In this document: one piece after another, positions 34,592 to 42,081 of the stretch
Layout of the letters: each line of letters begins with the position of its first letter
Numbering within the stretch: the stretch's first letter is position 1
Source: Bacillota bacterium
Lineage (GTDB): Bacteria; Bacillota; UBA5301; Bu52
Assembly: GCA_014896355.1 (NCBI GenBank)
Contig: JADBKO010000019.1
Span: 1-64,000, forward strand
DNA: 64,000 nucleotides
Direction: 5' to 3'
Notes under the pieces: generated by a model
Database searches by the model: none
What the model was told of the DNA's origin: nothing
What the model saw: the letters and a program-made list of their open reading frames with translations, nothing else
Translations under genes and position numbers: made by a program

Positions 34592-35557
34592 CTATCGGAA
34601 CTGGTCCACCAGCCGTGCATACGTTTCGTCCGGCAGGTCGTCCAGCCGCCTGCCTACCACCGGGCCCCGGGCCAGGCCCGGCACCTGGCTCTCATAGGTG
34701 GGTTGGCTGTGATCCTCGTAAAGCACGCCGATGGGGATCCGGGGGCCCCACTCCTCCACCAGGCGGGCGGCAGCTTGGCGGTCCTGCGGGTCGTGGCCGG
34801 TTTCTTCCACCTTGTACACCCGTTCCCTGTACCAATCGTAGGTGTTCACCTTGTTAAACGTCACACAGGGCTGCAGCACGTCAATCAGCGCATAACCCGG
34901 ATGCCGGATGCCCGCGGCGATGATCGAGGCCAGGTGCTTGGGATCCCCGGCGAAGCCGCGAGCGATGAAGGTGGCCCCGGCAGTGAAAGCCAGCCGCGTG
35001 GGAAGCACAGGCTGTTCCAGAGCCCCCTGCGGCGAGGTGGACGTCCGGAAACCCGCCTCGCTGGTGGGCGAGTATTGCCCTTTGGTCAGGGCATAGATCT
35101 GGTTATTCTCCACAATGTGGGTGATGTCCAGATTGCGGCGTTGTACGTGCAGAAAATGATTTCCACCGATGCCGTACGCATCCCCGTCGCCGTCCACCAC
35201 CAGCACCCGCAGGCTGGGATTGACCAGGCGGATCCCCGTGGCCACAGGCAGGGGCCGGCCGTGCAGGCTCATGAACCCATTGGCGTGCAGGTAATCGGGC
35301 AACTTGGACCCGCAGCCGATGCCGGAAACCAGAACCACCTGGTGCGGGGCAATCTGCAGCTCCACCAACGCCTGCCGGATGGCGTTGAGGATGGCGAAGT
35401 CCCCGCATCCCGGGCACCAGGTGGGCTTTTGCTCGCTGGTGAACATCTGCAGCGTCACCACGGGTCCAGCTGCGGCGGGGCGGGCACCCCCGGGGAGCTG
35501 GGCCTGGACCGCCGGGTTGCCGCCACCGCTGCCGCGTCCGCGGGCATCATCCCTCAT
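34592..35557 (-). CDS. korB: 2-oxoacid:ferredoxin oxidoreductase, beta subunit
   Basis: A 321-residue thiamine-pyrophosphate subunit. Near the N-terminus TWCPGCGDFAILNAI gives Cys ligands of a [4Fe-4S] cluster; GIGCGSKLPDYLHANGF and VVDGDGDAYGIGGNHFLHV are the TPP-binding motifs. Together with the alpha/gamma subunit it makes acyl-CoA, CO2 and reduced ferredoxin from a 2-oxoacid, most likely 2-oxoglutarate. It overlaps the alpha gene by 11 bases. The first roughly 35 residues are a Gly/Ala-rich extension. Confidence 0.93.
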   Translation of the reverse strand: MRDDARGRGSGGGNPAVQAQLPGGARPAAAGPVVTLQMFTSEQKPTWCPGCGDFAILNAIRQALVELQIAPHQVVLVSGIGCGSKLPDYLHANGFMSLHGRPLPVATGIRLVNPSLRVLVVDGDGDAYGIGGNHFLHVQRRNLDITHIVENNQIYALTKGQYSPTSEAGFRTSTSPQGALEQPVLPTRLAFTAGATFIARGFAGDPKHLASIIAAGIRHPGYALIDVLQPCVTFNKVNTYDWYRERVYKVEETGHDPQDRQAAARLVEEWGPRIPIGVLYEDHSQPTYESQVPGLARGPVVGRRLDDLPDETYARLVDQFR

Positions 35558-37415
35558 GAAGCATCCCTCTTTCTCTCAACGCTTCCAAGATGTCCTCCGG
35601 CGCCAGGGGCCGGCCGTCGTACTTGCGGATCGAGGCCTGTGGCTGGTAGCCGGCCATCATCCGCAGAAAGCGGGCCAGCTGGCCCGTGTAATTCTGCTCC
35701 ACCACCACGCCGCGCCGCACGGCTGCCAACGCCTGGCTGGCGGGCTCCACTGGAAACGGCCAGATGTCCGTGAAAGTCAGCAGATTGGCGACCCCGGCTT
35801 CCGGCTGCCCCGGCCCCGGAGCGCTGTGCCCGTTGAGCAGATCCACCGCTTCCCGGGCGGCGCCATAGGTGGAGCCCCACGTGATCAAGGTCAGATCCGC
35901 CTGCGCTGGTCCGTACAGCTCCGGCCCGCGCATGTCGCCGCAGGCCAGGGCCGTCTCCAGCTTGCGCATGCGTTTTTCCATCATTCGGGTGCGGTTCTCC
36001 TGGTCCTCGCTGATGTGGCCCCATTCGTCGTGCTCATCGGTGCTGATGGCATAGACTCCCGCCGGATGCCCGGGAACCGCCCGAGGCGAGATGCCGTTCT
36101 CCGTGAAGGCGAAACGCCGGTACGGTGCCGCGGGCCGGGCCGGCGCCGAAACGCTGTCCGGAGCGCCGTAAATCCGGTCCATGTCCTCCCAGGTCAGGGT
36201 GGCGCCGCGGTCAATCTTCACCCTCTGCCGGTTCAGGGCTTCCTCCGGCACCGTGCGCAGCGAAGACGACAGGTACTCATCGCTCAGGACGATGACCGGG
36301 CATTGATACTTCTCCGCCAGGTTGAAGGACCGCCAGCCGGCTTCGAACGCTTGTTCCACCGTAGCTGGCGCCAGCACGACGCGAGGAAACTCGCCTTGGG
36401 AGGCGAACAAGGTGAACAGCAGATCTCCCTGCTCGCTGCGGGTCGGCAAACCCGTAGAAGGCCCGCCCCGCTGGGACACGAACACCACCAGCGGCACCTC
36501 CACCATGCCGGCCATGCCCAGGGCTTCCACCATCAATGAGAAGCCTCCGCCGGATGTGGCCACCAGGGCCCGGGCGCCGGCAAATCCTGCGCCTGCAGCC
36601 ATGGTGATGGCGGCGATTTCGTCCTCCGCGTGCTTGCTCACCAGCCCCGTCTCTTCCGCGTGGGCCGTGAGATACTCGAACAGGCTGGTGGCCGGCGTCA
36701 TGGGATAGGCGGCCACAAAGCGGCACCCTCCCGCCAAAGCCCCGAGAGCGAAGGCATGGTTCCCGTGTAAAAGCGGCGGGGAAGGGCGCCGGCCGTTGCC
36801 AGGACCAGCCGCTGCCGGCGGCAGATCCAAGGTATACGGAAACTCCGCCGCTGCCCCTTTTCGCTGAACGGCTTCGTAACCGGCGCGCAGGGCGGCCAGA
36901 TTGCCATCCACCACAGGCCTCCCCTTGCGGGCGAAGTTTTCTTCCACCACGCTCATCAACGGGTCCAGAGGTAAAGCCATCATGGCCGCAGCGGCCCCCA
37001 GCACCACCGTATTGGCCATGACCTTGCCGCCGGCGGTCTCGGCCAGCTGCGACAGCGGTAGAGATACGGGCCGCACGCCCAGGCTGGCCAGGCGGCTCGG
37101 ATCGACCTGCCAACCTTCATCGAAGATGACAGCGCCGCCCGGTACGATCTCATTCTGGTGCACCGCAACGGTCTCCGGCGTCAGAGCCAGCAACAGATGA
37201 ATACCGCGGCTGTGGGAATGCACCGGTTGGATACCGGCCCTCACCTGATAGAAATTGTGGCCGCCGCGGATGCGGGACCGGTAATCGGCACGGGTGGCCA
37301 CCTGAAACCCGGCCCTGGCCAGGGCCCGGGCAAAACCGGCGCCGCTGGATTCCACGCCCTGGCCGGCGTCGCCGCCCAGGACGATGCTTACTGCGGAACG
37401 CGTAGAAGTCTGCAT
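35547..37415 (-). CDS. korA: 2-oxoacid:ferredoxin oxidoreductase, fused gamma-alpha subunit
   Basis: A 622-residue fusion. The gamma domain (about 8-190) starts VSIVLGGDAGQGVESSG and the alpha domain (about 215-600) contains GNHAFALGALAGGCRFVAAY, PMTPATSLFEYL and ATSGGGFSLMVEALGMAGM. Its TPP-domain partner is KorB, encoded next. ATG at 37415 follows GAGGCGAGG. A 19-bp Fur-family-like palindrome lies 75 bases upstream, so metal or redox control is possible. Confidence 0.94.
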   Translation of the reverse strand: MQTSTRSAVSIVLGGDAGQGVESSGAGFARALARAGFQVATRADYRSRIRGGHNFYQVRAGIQPVHSHSRGIHLLLALTPETVAVHQNEIVPGGAVIFDEGWQVDPSRLASLGVRPVSLPLSQLAETAGGKVMANTVVLGAAAAMMALPLDPLMSVVEENFARKGRPVVDGNLAALRAGYEAVQRKGAAAEFPYTLDLPPAAAGPGNGRRPSPPLLHGNHAFALGALAGGCRFVAAYPMTPATSLFEYLTAHAEETGLVSKHAEDEIAAITMAAGAGFAGARALVATSGGGFSLMVEALGMAGMVEVPLVVFVSQRGGPSTGLPTRSEQGDLLFTLFASQGEFPRVVLAPATVEQAFEAGWRSFNLAEKYQCPVIVLSDEYLSSSLRTVPEEALNRQRVKIDRGATLTWEDMDRIYGAPDSVSAPARPAAPYRRFAFTENGISPRAVPGHPAGVYAISTDEHDEWGHISEDQENRTRMMEKRMRKLETALACGDMRGPELYGPAQADLTLITWGSTYGAAREAVDLLNGHSAPGPGQPEAGVANLLTFTDIWPFPVEPASQALAAVRRGVVVEQNYTGQLARFLRMMAGYQPQASIRKYDGRPLAPEDILEALRERGMLHEG

Positions 37416-37489
37416 GGAGACCTCGCCTCTTTTCTCGCTGCGTCTGGAACAGAAACACCCTCGGCGAAGAGGAGTGTCATATAAAAAGG

Positions 37490-37508
37490 ATCAGTAATCA
37501 TTACTGAT
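37490..37508. promoter_or_regulatory. 19-bp palindromic operator upstream of korAB
   Basis: A perfect 9-1-9 inverted repeat, ATCAGTAAT-C-ATTACTGAT. Its core GTAATNATTAC equals the core of the Bacillus Zur box and follows the 7-1-7 plan of Fur, PerR and Zur boxes. It lies in an AT-rich patch that on the minus strand also holds possible -10 sequences (TATTAT, TTATAT). Confidence 0.65.
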
Positions 37509-37637
37509 AATACCACGATGGAGAAAGAAGGTCAAGGGCGATCGGCGAACTGCATGCCCAGGGACGGAAAAAGATGGCTGGGGGCGCCGGGAGCCCAAAG
37601 AAAGAGGGAGGCATCACGGACCAGGCGGGGAGCCGCC

Positions 37638-38507
37638 TCACCGTTTCGTCTCCCACTCGGAGCGGCCGGAAGGAAGACGGCGGTAGTCCGGCCGGCGATA
37701 GGGCACAGGGATATAGCCGACGCTGGGCCGGCGTTGCGGCGGCTGCGGATAGAGCTCCATGACTTCGTAGACCTCACGGGGCAGTCCCACCCGCACCGGC
37801 AGCCCCAGCTGTTGCAGGATCTCCACCGTGACGGGGTAATCGTGGGTCCAGCGGCCTTCCGTCAACAGGGTGGCCACCTGCCGGGCTTGGTCCGCCGGCA
37901 TTTTCTCCGCCACCACCCTGTACACGGCATCTTCCACCTGCCGGCGGGCCTTCCCCGCCATATCCGCCAGGATCAGCGTCTGGTCTTCCACTTTCTCCGG
38001 GCCTTTTTCACGCACCACCGCCAGGATGCTGGCAGCCGGATAAGAGCCGATCTGCGGGTCCACCGGGCCCAGCACGGCGTTTTCGTCCATGACGATCTCG
38101 TCTGCAGCCAATGCCAGCAGTGTCCCGCCGGACATGGCATAGTGCGGAATAAACGCCGTCACCTTTCCCGGATGCTTCTGCAGAGCCCGGGCAATCTGCT
38201 CTGCGGCCAGGACCAGACCGCCGGGTGTGTGCAGAATCAGGTCGATGGGCATGTTGTCCGGCGTGAAACGAATGGCCCGCAGAACCTGTTCCGAATCCTC
38301 GATGCTGATGTAGCGGGCCAAGGGGATGCCCAAAACACTCAAGGACTCCTGGCGGTGGATAAGGGTGATGACCCGGGTCGCCCGCTTGCGCTCCAGCGCA
38401 TGCAACGCCGCGTAACGCTGCTGGGTAAGCCGGTGCTGGCTCATCATGGGCCAGAACATCGCCACCATGAAGAAAAGCAGCCAGAAGAGCCCGGTGAAGT
38501 CGCCCAT
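37638..38507 (-). CDS. Membrane-anchored ClpP/SppA-like serine protease (SDH family)
   Basis: A 289-residue protein with an N-terminal transmembrane helix (about 3-22, FTGLFWLLFFMVAMFWPMM) and a ClpP/crotonase-fold domain (about 55-240) of the serine dehydrogenase proteinase type (SDH_sah). HTPGGLVLAAEQIARAL forms the oxyanion part and HYAMSGGTLLALAADEIVMD carries the nucleophilic Ser. Proteins of this type cut membrane or signal-peptide substrates; the target is unknown. ATG at 38507 follows GGGGAGGGGG. The C-terminus is Pro/Arg-rich. Confidence 0.88.
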   Translation of the reverse strand: MGDFTGLFWLLFFMVAMFWPMMSQHRLTQQRYAALHALERKRATRVITLIHRQESLSVLGIPLARYISIEDSEQVLRAIRFTPDNMPIDLILHTPGGLVLAAEQIARALQKHPGKVTAFIPHYAMSGGTLLALAADEIVMDENAVLGPVDPQIGSYPAASILAVVREKGPEKVEDQTLILADMAGKARRQVEDAVYRVVAEKMPADQARQVATLLTEGRWTHDYPVTVEILQQLGLPVRVGLPREVYEVMELYPQPPQRRPSVGYIPVPYRRPDYRRLPSGRSEWETKR

Positions 38508-38770
38508 GGCCAACCCCCTCCCCCGCGGAAAGCCGGCGGGAAGCTGCCGCCACTGGCATCCGCGGTCCACGGCCATATTATGCCCACGCACGCCCAGCGA
38601 GGCAGCCTGCCCAATCTGGGACCGATTCCCTCTCCTGCCTGTTTTGGGAGCAAGGGCAGGCAAGCGCAGGTGGAGGAACGAAAAAAAAAGCCCGCTCGCG
38701 CGGACCTTTTCCCCCCAGGACAGGGAGTCGAGACTCTGAAAATGTACGGTTTGGAAATACCCGTCACTAC

Positions 38771-38846
38771 TGGCTGGGGCGCCTGGACTCGAACCAGGGA
38801 ATGCGGGATCCAAAGTCCCGTGCCTTACCAGCTTGGCGACGCCCCA
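38771..38846 (-). tRNA. tRNA-Gln (anticodon TTG)
   Basis: A cloverleaf with acceptor 38840-38846/38775-38781, discriminator G and encoded CCA (38771-38773). The anticodon loop CTTTGGA gives TTG (codon CAA). It stands alone behind its own strong promoter. Confidence 0.95.
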
Positions 38847-38924
38847 ACGGCGAGAGCCCCCGGACCTCGAATGCCTGGACCCGAGTTGCATTGTCGCGTC
38901 TAAGCTGCTTGCCTGTACGCGTAA

Positions 38925-38953
38925 ATTGTAGCAGAGGAGCCGGCCCCTGTCAA
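38925..38953 (-). promoter_or_regulatory. Sigma-A promoter of tRNA-Gln
   Basis: On the minus strand TTGACA (38948-38953) and TACAAT (38925-38930) with the ideal 17-base spacing. The tRNA starts 79 bases downstream of the -10. Confidence 0.88.
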
Positions 38954-39211
38954 CGGCACGCGGGCCGTTGGGCGTTTCAGGGCTAGCAGGGCCGGCGAAG
39001 GGCCATGCGGCGCAGCGCTCCGCCAGCGGAAGCCAGCAGACCGGCAGTGACGGTGTTGCGCACAGCGCCACCCTCGAACAGACGCTCCTCCACTACCTGA
39101 CCATCTTTATCGTGCAGGAACCATGTTTCCACCCGGTCTGCGGAGCCCGGCCGGTAAGACGGACAAGCTGTCTTTGGAGTGCGCTCTGTAATTCTGTAAT
39201 CCAGTAATCTG
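38954..39211. other. Non-coding or decayed stretch next to the RHS-like fragment
   Basis: The minus strand keeps an open frame with VETWFLHDKDGQVVEERLFE, which may be further RHS-type remains in another frame. Near 39184-39212 the motif GTAAT is repeated three times. No intact gene is seen. Confidence 0.3.
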
Positions 39212-39487
39212 CTACGCCCCATCCGCCCAGACCGCCTTTGCAGCACCCGGAGCCCCCTCCACCTGCGCCAGCAGGCGTCCCAGGGCGTAGATGTAGCTCA
39301 CCGTGGTGCCCGTAGACGGCGGCGCCCCCTGCCCCGGCAGGGTCCAGGGTAGCGTGGCCTCCGGCAGCATCCCCACCACCACATCCTGAATTACCCGATC
39401 CTTTAGGTCGAAGACGTAATCCCGCACCACGCCCTGGTTGGAGCCCGACACCCGCAGTCCCAGGCCGTCGTAGAGGTGCCGGGCCAC
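39212..39487 (-). pseudogene. Fragment of an RHS/YD-repeat-like protein gene
   Basis: The minus strand encodes RHLYDGLGLRVSGSNQG, DYVFDLKDRVIQDVVVG and SYIYALGRLLAQVEG. These resemble RHS/YD-repeat core strands (YDGLGRR, YVYGLGRLLAQ). The frame has no proper start within homology, ends at a stop at 39212 and is cut on the upstream side where a secretin fragment starts on the other strand. It is a small piece of a much larger surface or toxin protein. Confidence 0.6.
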
Positions 39488-39821
39488 CATCCGCGTGCGG
39501 GATGGCGAGACCGTGATCATTGGCGGCCTCATCCAGGACACCCGGCACAGAGACCGCATTCGGATCCCCATTCTCAGCGATCTGCCGGTGATTGGCCTGC
39601 TGCTACAAAACCTGAACGAAGTGGAGGCGCAAAGCGAATTCGTCATCTACATCACGCTCCACCTGGTAACCTCTGCCGGCGAGGCCAATCAGCTGTTCCG
39701 CCCTGCCCGGTCCGAGTCCGAAGGTTCCCTGGACCGGGCTCCGTCGCAGAACGGCCAAGAAGCAAGAAGGAGGGACGGGCGGCAACACCGGGAAGTAGGC
39801 CCGAGGACCCCGGTCGAATGA
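39480..39821 (+). pseudogene. 3' end of a secretin (GspD/PilQ-type) gene
   Basis: The plus strand encodes IRVRDGETVIIGGLIQDT, PILSDLPVIGLLLQN and SEFVIYITLHLVT. This is the C-terminal secretin signature of type II secretion or type IV pilus outer-membrane channels. Only the last roughly 60 residues of homology remain, followed by a tail of about 50 residues. No start codon or upstream part exists because the RHS-like fragment abuts it. Secretins sit in an outer membrane, unusual for a monoderm Firmicute. Confidence 0.75.
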
Positions 39822-39866
39822 GCAGGGGCCGGCACCCAATTACCGGAGCACGGCATCCCTCGGAGT

Positions 39867-39894
39867 TTGAGAGAGATGACATCCATGGTATAAT
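39867..39894 (+). promoter_or_regulatory. Sigma-A promoter of the zf-TFIIB gene
   Basis: TTGAGA (39867-39872) and TATAAT (39889-39894) with 16-base spacing. The transcript would begin near 39901 and carry the 14-bp tandem repeat in its leader. Confidence 0.8.
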
Positions 39895-39912
39895 AATGAA
39901 GAAGTGCTACCA

Positions 39913-39940
39913 TTGTGCAGCACTGCTTGTGCAGCACTGC
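39913..39940. repeat. 14-bp tandem repeat in the zf-TFIIB leader
   Basis: Two exact copies of TTGTGCAGCACTGC. With AGTGCT just upstream (39903-39908) they can form alternative AGTGCT/AGCACT hairpins in the mRNA leader, ahead of the GGGAGG ribosome site. Confidence 0.75.
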
Positions 39941-39971
39941 TACGCAGCATGACCACCAGGGAGGTTCGCGA

Positions 39972-40280
39972 ATGCGCTGCCCGGTCTGCGACACGGAATT
40001 GACACAAACCATGAGGTACGATGTGCAGATCGATGTCTGCCCCCGCTGCCGCGGAGTATGGCTGGATCGCGGTGAGCTGGATAAGATTCTTGCCCTGGCC
40101 CGGGGATTCCGCGAGGACGAGGTGGAGCGGACACCAGAGCAAGATCAACGCCGGCCTTATCGGCTGGAACATGACGTGGAAGACCGTTACGACGACGATT
40201 ATTCCCGGGATCAGATGCCCAGCCGCCGGCGCAGAAAAAAAGAGGGCATCTTCGACTTGTTCGAGGATCTGTTCGATTAG
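39972..40280 (+). CDS. zf-TFIIB zinc-ribbon protein
   Basis: A 102-residue acidic protein. The N-terminal zinc ribbon is MRCPVCDTEL and VCPRCRGVWLDRGELDKIL (two CxxC pairs), the zf-TFIIB signature. The rest is charged, with runs of Arg and Asp, ending FDLFEDLFD. ATG at 39972 lies 7 bases after GGGAGG. The function of this bacterial family is unknown. It has its own promoter. Confidence 0.88.
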   Translation: MRCPVCDTELTQTMRYDVQIDVCPRCRGVWLDRGELDKILALARGFREDEVERTPEQDQRRPYRLEHDVEDRYDDDYSRDQMPSRRRRKKEGIFDLFEDLFD

Positions 40281-40767
40281 CATTCGAGGGCGTGCTCGAC
40301 GGGCACAGGCGCGGCGGTGGAAAAGGAGGCTGCGCTTCCGGGGGTTTCCCGGAAGAAGTTTCCCGGAAAAAGATCATCATTCACGCGGCTTCCCGAGGAG
40401 TCTCTTCCCTTTCCCACCCCGATTGCCCCGTCCGGTCCTGCGAAATTTGCTGCGACTGCCGGCGAATGCCAGGTGCGGCTTGCCTCCCGTATGTCGCGAG
40501 ACTCTTAGTGTCCGAGCGATGGCTCGAATCGTCCGCCCTTGGCCCTGTAGTTCATAGAGCTTTTTCACTCTCCCGCCTTACAGCATGAGTTTGTTTCGAC
40601 ACCTCCGACTCTTGAGAACATTGACAGGTGTCCTTCGCTGGGGGCGGGTCATTTTCATTCCGGCGTTCCTGGGTCAGTTTACATCCGGTTCAGACATTCT
40701 TCCATATCCGAAGTAAAGCCAATGATGCCGGTTCCCGGAACACGTTACAGAAAGGATCGGGTGGGCT
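40281..40767. other. Intergenic stretch with an IS21-like remnant
   Basis: Apart from the transposase fragment at 40377-40568, no gene is seen. TTGACA at 40619-40624 lies 144 bases before the MFS start but lacks a convincing -10. Confidence 0.35.
40377..40568 (-). pseudogene. N-terminal remnant of an IS21-type transposase (IstA)
   Basis: The minus strand encodes MKKLYELQGQGRTIRAIART followed by LRVSRHT, the N-terminal helix-turn-helix of IS21-family IstA proteins. After this the frame leaves the family and stops, so only about 28 of roughly 400-500 residues are left. No inverted repeats or istB remain. It marks past insertion activity beside the MFS gene. Confidence 0.65.
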
Positions 40768-42015
40768 ATGGGCTTACGTTGGCGTGGAGCGGGTACTACT
40801 GGATTCTATCTGCTCTGGATCGGTGAGACACTATCCCAGGTCGGCGACTGGATTCACTACCTGGCTTTGATATTCTATGTCACCAGCGTGACGCGATCGA
40901 TGTCAGGGGCAGGGATGGCTCTTCTGTTCTCCGCAATTCCTTCGACAATCTTGGGGCCGTTTGCGGGTGTGGTCGCCGACCGCTGGGACCGAAAAGCCCT
41001 CATTGTCGCTAGCAACGTGCTCAGCGGTGTCTTTGCCCTGACCTTGGGCTTCCTCACCTTTCACGGAGCTCCCCCCATGTACCAGGTTTACGTGCTGGTG
41101 TTTCTTCTTGGGGCGGCTAGGGCCTTCTTTCGGCCAGCGCTTTCGGCATGCATTCCTTCTCTGATTCCCGTGAACCAGCTGAACAAGGCCAACTCTCTGC
41201 TGCGCTTTGGCTCGAGCATCACAGAGATCGCTGGGCCTGTGGCTGGGGGTACGGTGATATTGCTTCTGGGCGCACCCGCTTCCTTCCTGGCAAACGGGGT
41301 ATCGTTCCTCATCGCTTCCGCTATGGAGATTTGGGTTGCCATACCGAGGGTCTCGAACACCTCAAGCTCCAAGCCTGTCCTGCAAGATCTGGCCGATGGA
41401 TGGCGATGCGTAAGGAAGAACGCTACGCTGGCTAAAGTGTTTTCTGTGATGGCCATGCTGGTCTTCTTCGCACAACCGATGGCGATCGTCCTCAAAACCC
41501 TAACCGATGGGTACTACCATGCCGGCAGTCTCGGTCTGGGCCTGCTCGTTGCTGCGTCGGCTACAGGTACTCTGGTCGCCACGATCTATCTGATCGCGAA
41601 GCCTGACCTTCCTGGGTGGCCCGGCCTGTTTCTTGGTTTTCCCGTTGTCTCCGGAATTGCCATTATACTCATCGGTTGGATTCACAGTTTCCCAGTGGCG
41701 CTGGCACTGATGTTTGTGGAAGGACTGGTGGGAGGGCTGGGAGAAATCGTCTTTGCGACCATGATTCAGACCATGAGTCCCGACGAGATGCGAGGCAAGG
41801 TTTTTGGCTTCTTCGCCTCCATTACGGCTGCCCTTGCTCCGCTGGCGTATGCCGTTGCCGGTGTGGCTCTGGACAAGGCCAGTGTGGAAGTGGTCCTCAC
41901 TGTTAGCGGTCTGGCCCTCGTGGCCGGCGGAGTCGTGTTGGTGCAGGGCGCGCTCCCAACCCTGAAGGCAGGGAAAACCCCACTGACCGACACAGATGCT
42001 GGGAGAGGTGCATAG
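40768..42015 (+). CDS. MFS transporter, MFS_3/enterobactin-exporter-like
   Basis: A 415-residue transporter with about 12 helices. The loop 2-3 motif is GVVADRWDRKALIV, a variant of the MFS signature. The closest recognisable type is the MFS_3 group (drug or siderophore efflux, e.g. EntS/MefA-like). ATG at 40768 follows AAAGGA. Its GC and codon use are visibly lower than in neighbours, suggesting transfer. Substrate cannot be told. It converges on the ABC exporter genes. Confidence 0.88.
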   Translation: MGLRWRGAGTTGFYLLWIGETLSQVGDWIHYLALIFYVTSVTRSMSGAGMALLFSAIPSTILGPFAGVVADRWDRKALIVASNVLSGVFALTLGFLTFHGAPPMYQVYVLVFLLGAARAFFRPALSACIPSLIPVNQLNKANSLLRFGSSITEIAGPVAGGTVILLLGAPASFLANGVSFLIASAMEIWVAIPRVSNTSSSKPVLQDLADGWRCVRKNATLAKVFSVMAMLVFFAQPMAIVLKTLTDGYYHAGSLGLGLLVAASATGTLVATIYLIAKPDLPGWPGLFLGFPVVSGIAIILIGWIHSFPVALALMFVEGLVGGLGEIVFATMIQTMSPDEMRGKVFGFFASITAALAPLAYAVAGVALDKASVEVVLTVSGLALVAGGVVLVQGALPTLKAGKTPLTDTDAGRGA

Positions 42016-42081
42016 CTCAAGGCGAAGCCGCAATATGTTTTCCCGGTCGAAGAACGGCGCAGGACGCGGCAAGTCCCGCGA

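Noticed and set aside
38508-39071. Upstream extension of the ClpP-like protease frame
   Set aside because: It would run through tRNA-Gln. The ATG at 38507 has a strong ribosome site and starts the membrane helix.
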